Assembly (NCBI GenBank): GCA_018064885.1
Contig: JAGHUI010000061.1
Location: forward strand, 1-44,034
Origin: Candidatus Minthosoma equi
Lineage (GTDB): Bacteria; Bacteroidota; Bacteroidia; Bacteroidales; Bacteroidaceae
DNA length: 44,034 bases
Direction: 5' to 3'
Of the stretch, positions 17,327 to 25,700 are shown piece after piece. Position 1 is the stretch's first letter, and each line of letters opens with the position of its first letter. Below the pieces are notes generated by a model. It was not told where the DNA came from. It saw nothing but the letters and a program-made list of their open reading frames with translations, and searched no databases. Position numbers and translations under genes: made by a program.

Positions 17327-18366
17327 TACAGAGAACGGACAAACATTTTGCAGGTGCTCTGCAGGACAAGATTGACAATCTGAACAAGCCTAAGGGGTCT
17401 TTGGGCAGACTGGAGTCGCTTGCTTTGCAGATTGGACTTATACAGCATACGCTCACTCCCGAGCTGTGCAACCCATGCCATATCCTTTTTGGCGGTGATC
17501 ATGGCATTGAGCGAGAGGGTGTGTCGCTGTCGCCTCGCGAGGTGACATGGCAGCAGATGATAAACTACGGCAAAGGCGGTGGCGGCGTGAACATGTTCTG
17601 CCGTCAGCACGGTTTCAAGCTGAGCGTTGTGGATGTTGGCGTTGATTTTGATTTCGACAGGGGGAAATATCCTCATATCGTTGACCGCAAGATTTCGCAC
17701 GGCACGGGCAATTTCCTTCACGAGCCAGCAATGAGTGCTGACGAATGGAGGCGAGCTCTTGCCATAGGGGCGGAGCAGGTGGATGCGTGCTTCGAGCAGG
17801 GGTGCAACATCATCAGCTTTGGCGAGATGGGCATTGGCAACACTTCGCCTTCCAGTGTGCTCATGCACTTGATGCTCAACATTCCTCTGGAAAGGTGTGT
17901 GGGTGCTGGCAGCGGACTTGACCACGATGGCATACGCCATAAGTATGAGGTGTTGAAGGATTCTGTTGAGAATTTCCATAAGACAATGCCTGAGGATGTC
18001 AGCGCTGAAGATACGGCAAGATATTTCTGCGGTCTTGAGATGGCGGCTGCCATTGGAGGTATGCTTCGCGCTGCTGAGCATAAGATGATAATTCTTGTTG
18101 ACGGTTTCATAATGACCGCTTGTATTCTTGCTGCAAGCCGCATGGACGAGGGCGTGCTGGATTATGCCGTATTCGGGCATTGCGGAGACGAGGGCGGTCA
18201 CAAGCTGATGCTCAACGCTATGGGAGCAGAGCCTCTGCTTCATCTTGGCTTGCGACTTGGCGAAGGAACAGGGGCTATCTGTGCTTACCCTATCGTTCAG
18301 AGCGCTGTGAACATGATAAACGAGATGGACAATTTCAGTCATGCAGAGATAACTAAGTATTTCTAA
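17323..18366 (+). CDS. cobT: Nicotinate-nucleotide--dimethylbenzimidazole phosphoribosyltransferase
   Basis: A 347-residue enzyme that makes alpha-ribazole phosphate from the lower-ligand base (typically 5,6-dimethylbenzimidazole) and nicotinate mononucleotide. The N-terminal LDNLNKPKGSLGRLE-type motif appears as IDNLNKPKGSLGRLE, the GEMGIGNTS motif is in the middle, and LRLGEGTGA holds E314, equivalent to the catalytic glutamate of Salmonella CobT (E317). Starts inside the cobU stop. Its stop codon lies within the left copy of a 15-bp direct repeat that flanks the insertion separating it from cobS. Confidence 0.95.
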   Translation: MIQRTDKHFAGALQDKIDNLNKPKGSLGRLESLALQIGLIQHTLTPELCNPCHILFGGDHGIEREGVSLSPREVTWQQMINYGKGGGGVNMFCRQHGFKLSVVDVGVDFDFDRGKYPHIVDRKISHGTGNFLHEPAMSADEWRRALAIGAEQVDACFEQGCNIISFGEMGIGNTSPSSVLMHLMLNIPLERCVGAGSGLDHDGIRHKYEVLKDSVENFHKTMPEDVSAEDTARYFCGLEMAAAIGGMLRAAEHKMIILVDGFIMTACILAASRMDEGVLDYAVFGHCGDEGGHKLMLNAMGAEPLLHLGLRLGEGTGAICAYPIVQSAVNMINEMDNFSHAEITKYF

Positions 18367-18579
18367 CTATTAATTTAACGTGAGTTCGACGAATTGTAGT
18401 AGTGCCCTTCGGGCCAATTAGAAAAACAAAAGAAAACCCGAGAAAAACCAAATTGTTTTCATTTGTTTGAGAAAAATATAATTGTTTTCTTTTGTTTTCC
18501 CATGTTTTCTTTTGTTTTTTCAGTTGGCGCTATGCGCATAAAAATATATGACAAATTCATCGAACTAACTATTAATTTA
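18363..18579. mobile_element. MITE-like insertion between cobT and cobS
   Basis: The 15-bp sequence CTAACTATTAATTTA occurs at 18363-18377 and again at 18565-18579. The intervening sequence has near-matching inverted ends: GTGAGTTCGACGAATT at the left and the complement GTTAGTTCGATGAATT at the right. The inside is non-coding, with a GCCC/GGGC hairpin, several TTTTGTTTTC-like units and GCGC...GCGC near the right end. Removing one repeat and the insert would leave a cobT-cobS gap of about 23 bp, which fits a clean insertion of about 200 bp into a compact operon. Part of the 15-bp repeat may belong to the element ends. No transposase is encoded, so it would be non-autonomous. Confidence 0.75.
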
Positions 18580-18591
18580 TAACTATTAGCT

Positions 18592-19359
18592 TTGAAGAGG
18601 ATCCTTGCAGCATTGATGTTTTTCACGCGCTTGCCACTATGGAAGATTGCATACGTGGACAAGAAATACTTTGAGCGTGTGGTACCTCTCTGGCCATTGG
18701 TCGGATGGCTGACGGGAGGACTTATGGCTTTGGTGTTCTGGTGCGCCACACTATGCGGCGCATCTGTTGCCATTGCTGCACTTCTGGCTCTCATAAGCCG
18801 TGTGCTGCTCACAGGCGGTCTTCATGAGGATGGGTTTGCCGATTTCTGCGATGGTTTCGGCGGAGGCACTTCGCCAGAGCGCACCTTGCAGATAATGAAG
18901 GATTCCCACATTGGCACATACGGAGTGCTTGGGCTTATTCTCTATTATCTGCTGCTTTGCTGCGTCATAACTGACTTACGTTCTGCTGATGGGTTTCCTT
19001 TCATACTTATCGGAGCTGACGCTTTCTGCAAGTATGTGAGTTCTACAATAATTTATTATCTGCCATACGTAAGAAAGGAAGAGGAGTCGAAGAATAGGCT
19101 CATCTACACTTCCACTCCTGTCGGCGAGCGAATCATCAGCTGTGTGCTTGGCGTTCTGCCGCTTGCTGTCATAGCTGCAGGATATGGCATGACTTTCATG
19201 ATCGGCATTGTGGCGGCTATCTGCATTGCAATAATCACAGCAACGTCATTGTTCCTGCTGATGAAGAAGCGCATTGGAGGCTACACTGGCGATTGCTGCG
19301 GAGCGACATTCATAATTACTGAGGCGGCTTTTCTCTTGACACTCAGTATTGCAAGTTGA
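18592..19359 (+). CDS. cobS: Adenosylcobinamide-GDP ribazoletransferase (cobalamin synthase)
   Basis: A 255-residue polytopic membrane protein that joins AdoCbi-GDP and alpha-ribazole (phosphate). The N-terminus KRILAALMFFTRLP and the motif GLHEDGFADFCDGFGGG with ERTLQIMKDSHIGTYG (metal/substrate-binding acidic residues) are diagnostic. Translation from TTG at 18592 gives the family-typical N-terminus; the first ATG (18616) would remove conserved residues before FFTRLP. The TTG start lies 13 bp beyond the MITE-like insertion, so the upstream leader has been changed. Downstream cobQ follows within about 15 bp. Confidence 0.92.
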   Translation: MKRILAALMFFTRLPLWKIAYVDKKYFERVVPLWPLVGWLTGGLMALVFWCATLCGASVAIAALLALISRVLLTGGLHEDGFADFCDGFGGGTSPERTLQIMKDSHIGTYGVLGLILYYLLLCCVITDLRSADGFPFILIGADAFCKYVSSTIIYYLPYVRKEEESKNRLIYTSTPVGERIISCVLGVLPLAVIAAGYGMTFMIGIVAAICIAIITATSLFLLMKKRIGGYTGDCCGATFIITEAAFLLTLSIAS

Positions 19360-19374
19360 GATTTGAATACGAAA

Positions 19375-20817
19375 ATGAATAAACAGCAAATGAAACTTCA
19401 TCCTCTGATGCTTGTGGGAACAGGCAGCGATGTTGGCAAGAGCGTGCTTTGCGCTGCCCTTTGCCGCATATTCCTGCAAGACGGCTATCGTCCTGCTCCT
19501 TTCAAGGCACAAAACATGGCGCTCAATTCGTTTGCCACGCCCGACGGAATGGAGATTGGCCGTGCTCAGGCTGTTCAAGCTGAGGCTTGCCGGCTGGCAC
19601 CTCACACTGACATGAATCCGCTGCTGCTCAAGCCAAATTCAGAGCACACTACTCAGGTTGTGCTGAACGGAAAACCTATCGGCAACCGCAGCGCTTACGA
19701 ATATTTCAGAAAGGAAGGACGCGAGGAATTGAGGCAGGAGGTTCACGCTGCTTTTGACAGGTTGGAGAAGGTATACAACCCTGTAGTGATGGAAGGTGCA
19801 GGCAGCGTTTCGGAGATAAACCTGAGGGATACAGACCTTGTGAATATGCCAATGGCTCGCCATGCTGATGCCGATGTCATTCTCGTTGCCGACATTGACA
19901 GAGGCGGTGTGTTTGCGTCATGCTATGGAAGCATCATGCTTCAGCTGCCAGAGGACAAAGCAAGGATAAAGGGCATTATAATCAATAAGTTCAGGGGTGA
20001 CATTCGCTTGTTCGAGGAAGGACGACGAATGATGGAAGAGATTTGCGGAGTGCCTGTACTGGGTGTTGTGCCTATGTTCAAGGATATTGTGATTGATGAG
20101 GAGGACAGCATGCAGCTGCAGCAGAAGCGACGCACATTGGCAGAAGGGAAGGTTAACATTGCTGTCGTGCTGCTTCGCCATTTAAGCAACTTCACCGATT
20201 TCAGCGTATTGGAAAGGGACGAGAGAGTAAATCTTTTCTACACAAGCAACACGACAGACATAGAACAGGCGGACATTGTCATTCTCCCTGGCACAAAAGC
20301 CACGCTGGACGATCTGCTGGAGCTGAGACGCAACGGAGTGGCACAAGCCATTGTCCGCGCTCACAGGAACGGAACTTTCATTATGGGCATTTGCGGAGGC
20401 TATCAGATGCTTGGTCAAACGGTGAGCGATCCTGATGGCATCGAAGGAAGCATCGCCTCATTGCCAGGACTCGGATTGCTGGATATTGAGACGGTCATGA
20501 CAAGCGAGAAAACAACGCAGCTTGTGGAATTTGAGTTCAATGGAGCTAAGTGCAAGGGGTATGAGATTCATCAGGGACGAAGCACAACGGACAAGCAGAT
20601 TCTGCAACAGGGCAATTGCCTTGGCACCTACATTCATGGCATTCTCGACAATCCTGCCGTCATTGATTTCATCTTGAAAGACAAGACAAAAGCAACTGCC
20701 GAGACAATGGATATTGACACATTCAGGAACAAGCAGTATGACTTGCTGGCAGAGCATGTGCGCAAATACGTTGATATTGACAAACTTTACAGCATACTAA
20801 CTCAGAATAAAGAATAG
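19375..20817 (+). CDS. cobQ: Cobyric acid synthase (glutamine-hydrolysing amidase)
   Basis: About 480 residues; amidates adenosylcobyrinic acid a,c-diamide side chains using glutamine and ATP. The N-terminal dethiobiotin-synthetase-like domain shows VGTGSDVGKSV, then PFKAQNMALNS and the characteristic NPLLLKP. The C-terminal glutaminase has GICGGYQMLGQ with the nucleophile Cys at about residue 340, and GYEIHQGRS and YIHGILD with histidines. The frame opens with TTG at 19363; the ATG at 19375 is preferred, though MKLHPLML further in (19390) is also possible. The stop abuts the next ATG with no gap. Also named cbiP. Confidence 0.94.
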   Translation: MNKQQMKLHPLMLVGTGSDVGKSVLCAALCRIFLQDGYRPAPFKAQNMALNSFATPDGMEIGRAQAVQAEACRLAPHTDMNPLLLKPNSEHTTQVVLNGKPIGNRSAYEYFRKEGREELRQEVHAAFDRLEKVYNPVVMEGAGSVSEINLRDTDLVNMPMARHADADVILVADIDRGGVFASCYGSIMLQLPEDKARIKGIIINKFRGDIRLFEEGRRMMEEICGVPVLGVVPMFKDIVIDEEDSMQLQQKRRTLAEGKVNIAVVLLRHLSNFTDFSVLERDERVNLFYTSNTTDIEQADIVILPGTKATLDDLLELRRNGVAQAIVRAHRNGTFIMGICGGYQMLGQTVSDPDGIEGSIASLPGLGLLDIETVMTSEKTTQLVEFEFNGAKCKGYEIHQGRSTTDKQILQQGNCLGTYIHGILDNPAVIDFILKDKTKATAETMDIDTFRNKQYDLLAEHVRKYVDIDKLYSILTQNKE

Positions 20818-21828
20818 ATGGTTTTCGGACACGGAGACGACACATATAAATATAAGGACATCTGGGCAAACTTCTCGTCCAACGTCTATGGGGGCTTCGA
20901 CCATGAAGACCTCTTCTGCCATTTGGCTGAGGGACTTGATGCTGCTGCAAACTATCCTGAGCCTTCACCTTTGACACTGGAAAAGGAGCTTGCAGGCATT
21001 CTCTCGCTGACTCCAGAACAGGTGATGGTGACGAACGGAGCTACAGAAGCTATTTATCTCATTGCACAGACTTTCCGCCGAAGCAAGACAGCCATTCTGC
21101 AACCTACATTCTCAGAATATGCTGATGCTTGCCGACTCCATGAACATCAGATGTGTTCCATCTATGACCTTGAGCAGCTGCCAGAAAGAGCGCAGATGAT
21201 TTGGCTTTGCAATCCTAACAATCCGACTGGAATCACGATTGACAAAGAGGTGCTGACGGAGTGCATCAGCAGTCATCCTGATGTGCTTTTCATTATTGAC
21301 GCAAGCTACGATCCTTACACAAAGAAGGCTGTCATCACACCGCACGAAGCAGCGGAAATGCCTAACGTGCTGATGATTCATTCCATGACAAAGGAATTTG
21401 CCATTCCAGGACTCCGTCTGGGTTATCTTGTTGGCAATGAGAACATACTGACAAAGGTTCGTCTGCAAAGAATGCCTTGGTCGGTGAACACCGTTGCTAT
21501 TGACGCAGGACACTACTTGCTGAGAAATAGCGACCAATACGAATTGCCATTGGATTTCCTTATTGGGGAGCGAGAGCGAATGACAAAGCTGCTTGAAGCA
21601 ACAGGATGCATTGAGGTTTGGCCTAGCGACACTCACATGATGCTTTGCCGTCTGCGAATGGGAAAGGCAGAAGCGCTGAAGAATTATCTGGCAGAGAAAC
21701 ATGGAATCCTCATCCGAGACGCATCAAACTTTGAGGGATTGGACAGCAGTTATTTCCGCATTGCTGTACAGACAAAGGAAAAGAATGAAGAACTGATTGA
21801 AAGAATTGCTGAGTGGATAATAGAGTAG
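20818..21828 (+). CDS. cobD: L-threonine-O-3-phosphate decarboxylase-like PLP enzyme
   Basis: A 336-residue fold-type I PLP enzyme of the histidinol-phosphate aminotransferase group. NGATEAIYL, CNPNNPTG and IIDASYDPY are substrate/PLP motifs; HSMTKEFAIPGLRLGY gives the Schiff-base Lys192. In the middle of a cob operon, next to cbiB, it is best read as CobD, which makes (R)-1-amino-2-propanol phosphate, the linker that CbiB attaches. By sequence alone it could be confused with HisC, but the context is decisive. Begins directly after the cobQ stop and is followed by cbiB after 22 bp. Confidence 0.9.
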   Translation: MVFGHGDDTYKYKDIWANFSSNVYGGFDHEDLFCHLAEGLDAAANYPEPSPLTLEKELAGILSLTPEQVMVTNGATEAIYLIAQTFRRSKTAILQPTFSEYADACRLHEHQMCSIYDLEQLPERAQMIWLCNPNNPTGITIDKEVLTECISSHPDVLFIIDASYDPYTKKAVITPHEAAEMPNVLMIHSMTKEFAIPGLRLGYLVGNENILTKVRLQRMPWSVNTVAIDAGHYLLRNSDQYELPLDFLIGERERMTKLLEATGCIEVWPSDTHMMLCRLRMGKAEALKNYLAEKHGILIRDASNFEGLDSSYFRIAVQTKEKNEELIERIAEWIIE

Positions 21829-21850
21829 TTGTGGTTTTGATTTATGAGTT

Positions 21851-22822
21851 ATGAATTTTGAATTTCACATACCAATTGCCTTGATTGTAGGATGGCTGCT
21901 GGATTTCTTTTTTGGAGATCCAGAACAGTTGCCTCACCCTGTTGTCGGCTTTGGCAAATGGATTGCTTTTGGTGAGAAGAAATGGAACAACGGCTCTGAA
22001 AGAAAAGCGCATGGAGCACTATTTGCCGTTAGCAGCATCTTGGCTGTGTTCATTCTTTCAAGCCTCATACTTTTCTTCATACCTGCACCAATAAGCACCT
22101 TTATTGAAACTGTCCTCATCTTCTTCTGCCTTGCAGGACACACATTAAGGAAGGAAGTGAGAATGGTGTTCGAAGCCGTTGACAGAAGTGTAGAAGAAGG
22201 CAGAACTCAAGTTGGCCGCATCGTGGGAAGAGACACCAGTCAGCTCGATGCTCAAGAGATTCGCACAGCAGCACTTGAGACACTTGCCGAGAACCTTTCC
22301 GACGGAGTCATTGCCCCACTCTTTTGGTACCTCATATTCGGTGTTCCTGGCATGCTAACATACAAGATGATCAACACGCTCGATTCCATGATTGGCTATC
22401 AGAATGCTCGCTACAAAGACTTCGGATGCTGGGCAGCTAAGATTGACGATTTCGCCAATTTCATTCCTGCTCGCATCACAGCATTCCTCATGATCATAGT
22501 TGCTTGGATATGCGGAAAGGTGAGTAAGAGTCAGACAAGCAGGAAGCTTTCCCTGAAGGAAATGTTTGCCTTCGTCTGCAAATATGGTCCCCAGCATGCA
22601 TCGCCAAACTCAGGATGGCCAGAAGCAGCACTCGCCTGCATCCTCGATTGCCGATTCGGAGGGCCGCATAACTACTTTGGCGAGTATTTCTACAAGCCTT
22701 TCATCGGCACCAATCCACGACAGTTGAACACAGCAGATATGCAACTGAGCATCAGCAATGTTCTCATCAGCGAAATCATCTTCGTAGCGTTCATTGCCAT
22801 CATCAGAATGATAATCTTATAA
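21851..22822 (+). CDS. cbiB: Adenosylcobinamide-phosphate synthase
   Basis: A 323-residue inner-membrane protein that condenses adenosylcobyric acid with aminopropanol (phosphate). Family motifs: LDFFFGDPEQLPHPV near the N-terminus, VGRDTSQLD, then ETLAENLSDGVIAPLFWY and NTLDSMIGYQNARY in the centre, and ASPNSGWPEA near residue 255. Several membrane helices are evident. Length is normal. With cobD upstream and a HAD phosphatase 10 bp downstream, it belongs to the same transcript. Confidence 0.94.
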   Translation: MNFEFHIPIALIVGWLLDFFFGDPEQLPHPVVGFGKWIAFGEKKWNNGSERKAHGALFAVSSILAVFILSSLILFFIPAPISTFIETVLIFFCLAGHTLRKEVRMVFEAVDRSVEEGRTQVGRIVGRDTSQLDAQEIRTAALETLAENLSDGVIAPLFWYLIFGVPGMLTYKMINTLDSMIGYQNARYKDFGCWAAKIDDFANFIPARITAFLMIIVAWICGKVSKSQTSRKLSLKEMFAFVCKYGPQHASPNSGWPEAALACILDCRFGGPHNYFGEYFYKPFIGTNPRQLNTADMQLSISNVLISEIIFVAFIAIIRMIIL

Positions 22823-22832
22823 CTCACAAATC

Positions 22833-23534
22833 ATGTATTCAGATCTTTTCATTGACTTTGACGATACTCTATACGACACTCGCGGCAACGCCATCATTGC
22901 CCTCTTTGAACTTTTCGAAGCAAGGAAATGGGCAGACAACTTCCCTACTCCAAAGGTGTTCTTCGACAGCTATTGGAAGACAAATGTTGATTTATGGAGA
23001 CAATACGCTAATGGAGAAATAGACAGAGACTTCCTGATGGTTGAGCGCTTCCGTCGTCCATTGAGTGTAGGAAAAGGACTTAACCCGACAAGAGAATACT
23101 GCCTCGATGTAAGCGATCAGTTCCTGGAGTTATGTTCTGTGAAACCGGGTGTTGTTGAGGGTGCTCACGAATTGATGGATTATCTGAAGAGTCGAGGTTA
23201 CAGAATGCACCTATGCAGCAATGGTTTCCACGAAGTACAGTATAAGAAACTGCGTTCATGCGGATTGATGGATTATTTCGACACTATTGTACTCAGCGAA
23301 GATGCTGGCGCAAACAAACCATCACAAGTGTTCTTCGATTATGCTCTGCGCACAACTGGAGCAAAGAAAGAGAACACCCTGATGATTGGCGACAATTACG
23401 ACACAGACATCCTAGGAGCTATGAATGCTGGATTGGACACTATGCTTTTCAATCGCTGGCAGAAAGACTTCATGCCTCCTAAGAAACCTACATTCTCCGT
23501 GAATGCGCTGAAAGAAATTATGACTATCTTGTAA
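22833..23534 (+). CDS. HAD-superfamily phosphatase, YjjG-like
   Basis: A 233-residue HAD hydrolase. Motif I is FDDT following IDF (D8, D10), the Thr/Ser motif is LCSNGF, the Lys motif is AGANKPS, and motif IV is GDNYDTD. A helical C1-type cap lies between motif I and motif II. The closest known group is YjjG/pyrimidine 5'-nucleotidases. It sits 10 bp after cbiB and its stop touches the ribF start, so it is part of the operon. No CobC-type alpha-ribazole phosphatase is visible in the cluster, so a role as a replacement phosphatase in cobalamin or flavin synthesis is possible but is only inferred from position. Confidence 0.85.
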   Translation: MYSDLFIDFDDTLYDTRGNAIIALFELFEARKWADNFPTPKVFFDSYWKTNVDLWRQYANGEIDRDFLMVERFRRPLSVGKGLNPTREYCLDVSDQFLELCSVKPGVVEGAHELMDYLKSRGYRMHLCSNGFHEVQYKKLRSCGLMDYFDTIVLSEDAGANKPSQVFFDYALRTTGAKKENTLMIGDNYDTDILGAMNAGLDTMLFNRWQKDFMPPKKPTFSVNALKEIMTIL

Positions 23535-24464
23535 ATGGAAATAATCGGAAAAGACATAAAGAACAAAGGGTGCGTGGCAACCATCGGATCATTCGATGGA
23601 GTACATAGAGGACATCAGTTCGTGGTGAGTCAAGTCATCAGCAAGGCAAAGCAGCAAAGACTTGCCTCGCTTGTTGTCACTTTCCCTAACCATCCCCTGC
23701 AGGTGCTTCGTCCCGAGCTGTCCGTCCAAATGCTGACAACAGCGGACGAGAAGCGTAACCTGCTCATCCATACTGGTGTGGATGCAGTTGCTCTCTTGCC
23801 TTTCACAATGGAACTTTCCCAACTGACGGCTTTCGAATTCATGAAGGAAATCCTTTCCAAACTGCTGAACGTAAAAGTGCTTATCATCGGCTACGACAAC
23901 CACTTTGGGCACGATGGCAAAACCTTTGACGATTACGTAGAATATGGAAAAACATTGGGCATAGAAGTTCTGCTGAACAAGGAACTGCAAAGTAAACAGA
24001 AGATTTCCTCAACAGTTATCCGCAAAGCTCTTCTTGCTGGAGACATGGAGACAGCCAACACCTGCCTTGGACGCAATTATACCATGCAAGGAACCGTAGT
24101 TCCGGGATTCCAGAATGGAAGAAAACTCGGTTATCCGACAGCAAATCTTCAGGTGGATGAGCATAAGGTAATTCCTGAAAATGGAGTTTATCTTGTCAAC
24201 ACCGATTACGGTTACGGAATGCTCAACATCGGCACACGCCCTACTCTTGCCAACGGCACACAAAAAAGCATTGAAACAAACATCTTCGATTTCGAAGGCG
24301 ACCTTTACAACAAACCTCTCACAATTCAGGTTCTTCATCATCTTCGCAGCGAACGCACCTTCTCATCCCTTAAAGCCTTGCAAGGGCAACTTGCAGAAGA
24401 TGAAAGATTATGTAGAGAAATGATCCATTCACTTGGAATACAAAGAGAAAAAATCACATTCTGA
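23535..24464 (+). CDS. ribF: Bifunctional riboflavin kinase / FAD synthetase
   Basis: A 309-residue enzyme that converts riboflavin to FMN and FMN to FAD. The N-terminal nucleotidyltransferase domain has GSFDGVHRGHQ, and IIGYDNHFGHDGK follows; the C-terminal flavokinase domain has GRKLGYPTANLQV with the PTAN motif and ENGVYLV. Usual length. Begins with no gap after the HAD gene at the end of the cob operon. FMN is the precursor of 5,6-dimethylbenzimidazole through BluB, a metabolic link that could explain the linkage, but ribF is also essential in its own right. Confidence 0.94.
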   Translation: MEIIGKDIKNKGCVATIGSFDGVHRGHQFVVSQVISKAKQQRLASLVVTFPNHPLQVLRPELSVQMLTTADEKRNLLIHTGVDAVALLPFTMELSQLTAFEFMKEILSKLLNVKVLIIGYDNHFGHDGKTFDDYVEYGKTLGIEVLLNKELQSKQKISSTVIRKALLAGDMETANTCLGRNYTMQGTVVPGFQNGRKLGYPTANLQVDEHKVIPENGVYLVNTDYGYGMLNIGTRPTLANGTQKSIETNIFDFEGDLYNKPLTIQVLHHLRSERTFSSLKALQGQLAEDERLCREMIHSLGIQREKITF

Positions 24465-24483
24465 AAAGATGATTTAAGCGTTT

Positions 24484-24563
24484 AAAAATAAAAAAGGGAT
24501 GCCGCCGCATCCCAACCTTGTTAACCTTAAATCTAATACTATGAAAAACACGTTGCAAAGATA
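24484..24563 (-). ncRNA. Small RNA with own promoter and terminator, resembling Bacteroidales-1 RNA
   Basis: On the minus strand TTG, 20 nt, then TATCTTTG (24556-24563) forms a Bacteroidetes promoter. The predicted transcript of about 60 nt begins near 24550 and runs through an AT-rich segment with GATTTAAGGTTAACAAGG. It ends in a perfect 7-bp hairpin GGGATGC-GGCG-GCATCCC (24496-24513) followed by a T tract (24484-24495). The combination of promoter, conserved-looking leader and terminator matches my recollection of the Bacteroidales-1 motif in Rfam, but this was not searched. The same region also provides a hairpin downstream of ribF on the plus strand, without a T run. Confidence 0.6.
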
Positions 24564-24685
24564 GACGCTTTCTGGCAATTTGTCAAGAGAAAAAACAAAA
24601 ATTATCTCACTTTGACATCATTTATTGATATGCGTCAACAAAATTGCAATAGTTTTTGTATTATGACCGCCAAACACATAAATTA

Positions 24686-25594
24686 TCACTTCATGTTTCT
24701 TGGATGATGCTCAAGAATCTCTTCCCTCAAATGCGATGTGTCAATATGAGTATAGATTTGTGTCGTTGCTATTGATTCGTGGCCAAGCATTGCCTGAATG
24801 GCACGAAGATTAGCGCCACCTTCGAGCAAACAGGTAGCAAAGGAATGACGGAATGTGTGAGGCGACACCTCCTTCTTTATTCCGGCTTTTTCCACAAGTC
24901 CTTTTATCATAAGAAATACCATTACGCGAGTAAGCGGTTTCTTTCTACGATGACTGACAAAAGCATAATCTTGATATTCCTGTGGAATTGGCAACAAATT
25001 GCGATCCATGAACCATAGATTCAGTTCATGAATGGCTTTCTCGGATATTGGCACAAGACGCTGCTTGGAACCTTTTCCTTCCACTTTGATAAACTCATCA
25101 TCAAGATACATATTGCTTATCTTCAGATTGACTAGTTCGCTAACTCGAAGTCCACAACTGAACAGCGTTTCTATTATTGCTTTGTTGCGTTGACCTTCCT
25201 GTTCGCTCAAGTCTATAACGCTCTCTATTGCATCAACCTCTTCCACGGTGAGAACATCAGGAAGATGCTGTGGTTTCTTGGGGAATTCAAGCAGTTCGGT
25301 CGGGTTCATCTCCATCACTTCACTGACAACCAGGAAATGGTAAAAACTGCGTACTCCAGACAGAATACGTGACAACGAAGATGGAATGATTCCGAGATCT
25401 CGCATCAGGGCAGAGAAGTTATGAAGGTCTTCCAACTTCACCTCCATGAAGTCTTTGCCCTCATCTTTTATGAACCGAAGAAACTTGTCCAAATCGCGCA
25501 TATAGGCATCTACGGTATTACCCGAACATGCCTTTTCCAATTTTAAATATTGATAGTAACGTCGTACTATTCTTTGCTGTTCTTTCGTATCCAT
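24686..25594 (-). CDS. xerD: Tyrosine recombinase XerD
   Basis: About 302 residues from MDTKEQQRIVRRYYQ. The SAM-like N-terminal domain is followed by a catalytic domain with all six residues: Arg in FSCGLRVSELVNL, Lys in EGKGSKQRLVP, HTFRH (His, Arg), LGHESIATTQIYTH (His, Tyr nucleophile). It resolves chromosome dimers at dif. The frame extends to 25630, but a promoter box at 25599-25606 lies inside this extension; the Met at 25594 is therefore preferred, with almost no leader. Nothing indicates that it is a mobile-element integrase: no element ends are close and its length fits the housekeeping enzyme. Confidence 0.92.
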   Translation of the reverse strand: MDTKEQQRIVRRYYQYLKLEKACSGNTVDAYMRDLDKFLRFIKDEGKDFMEVKLEDLHNFSALMRDLGIIPSSLSRILSGVRSFYHFLVVSEVMEMNPTELLEFPKKPQHLPDVLTVEEVDAIESVIDLSEQEGQRNKAIIETLFSCGLRVSELVNLKISNMYLDDEFIKVEGKGSKQRLVPISEKAIHELNLWFMDRNLLPIPQEYQDYAFVSHRRKKPLTRVMVFLMIKGLVEKAGIKKEVSPHTFRHSFATCLLEGGANLRAIQAMLGHESIATTQIYTHIDTSHLREEILEHHPRNMK

Positions 25595-25598
25595 ACGG

Positions 25599-25606
25599 CA
25601 AAGATA
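25599..25606 (-). promoter_or_regulatory. -7 promoter box (TATCTTTG) for xerD
   Basis: TATCTTTG on the minus strand lies only 4 bp before the chosen xerD ATG, with TTG about 21 nt upstream. The predicted transcript start falls on or next to the start codon. Confidence 0.5.
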
Positions 25607-25671
25607 GGCAAAGTTTCTGTCTTTTCGCAATTTTTCACAGAACTTATATTATATGTTTCGAGTTTTTTGCC

Positions 25672-25679
25672 TAATTTTG
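25672..25679 (+). promoter_or_regulatory. -7 promoter box (TAATTTTG) for the S41 protease operon
   Basis: TAATTTTG on the plus strand matches TAnnTTTG and lies 21 bp before the ATG at 25701. This supports the 25701 start over the open frame beginning at 25653. Confidence 0.6.
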
Positions 25680-25700
25680 CCAAAAATCACGACAAAAGAA

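Noticed and set aside
18587-18594. Internal promoter TAGCTTTG for cobS
   Set aside because: It overlaps the TTG start codon and has no TTTG at the proper upstream distance; it would require a shorter protein that lacks conserved residues.
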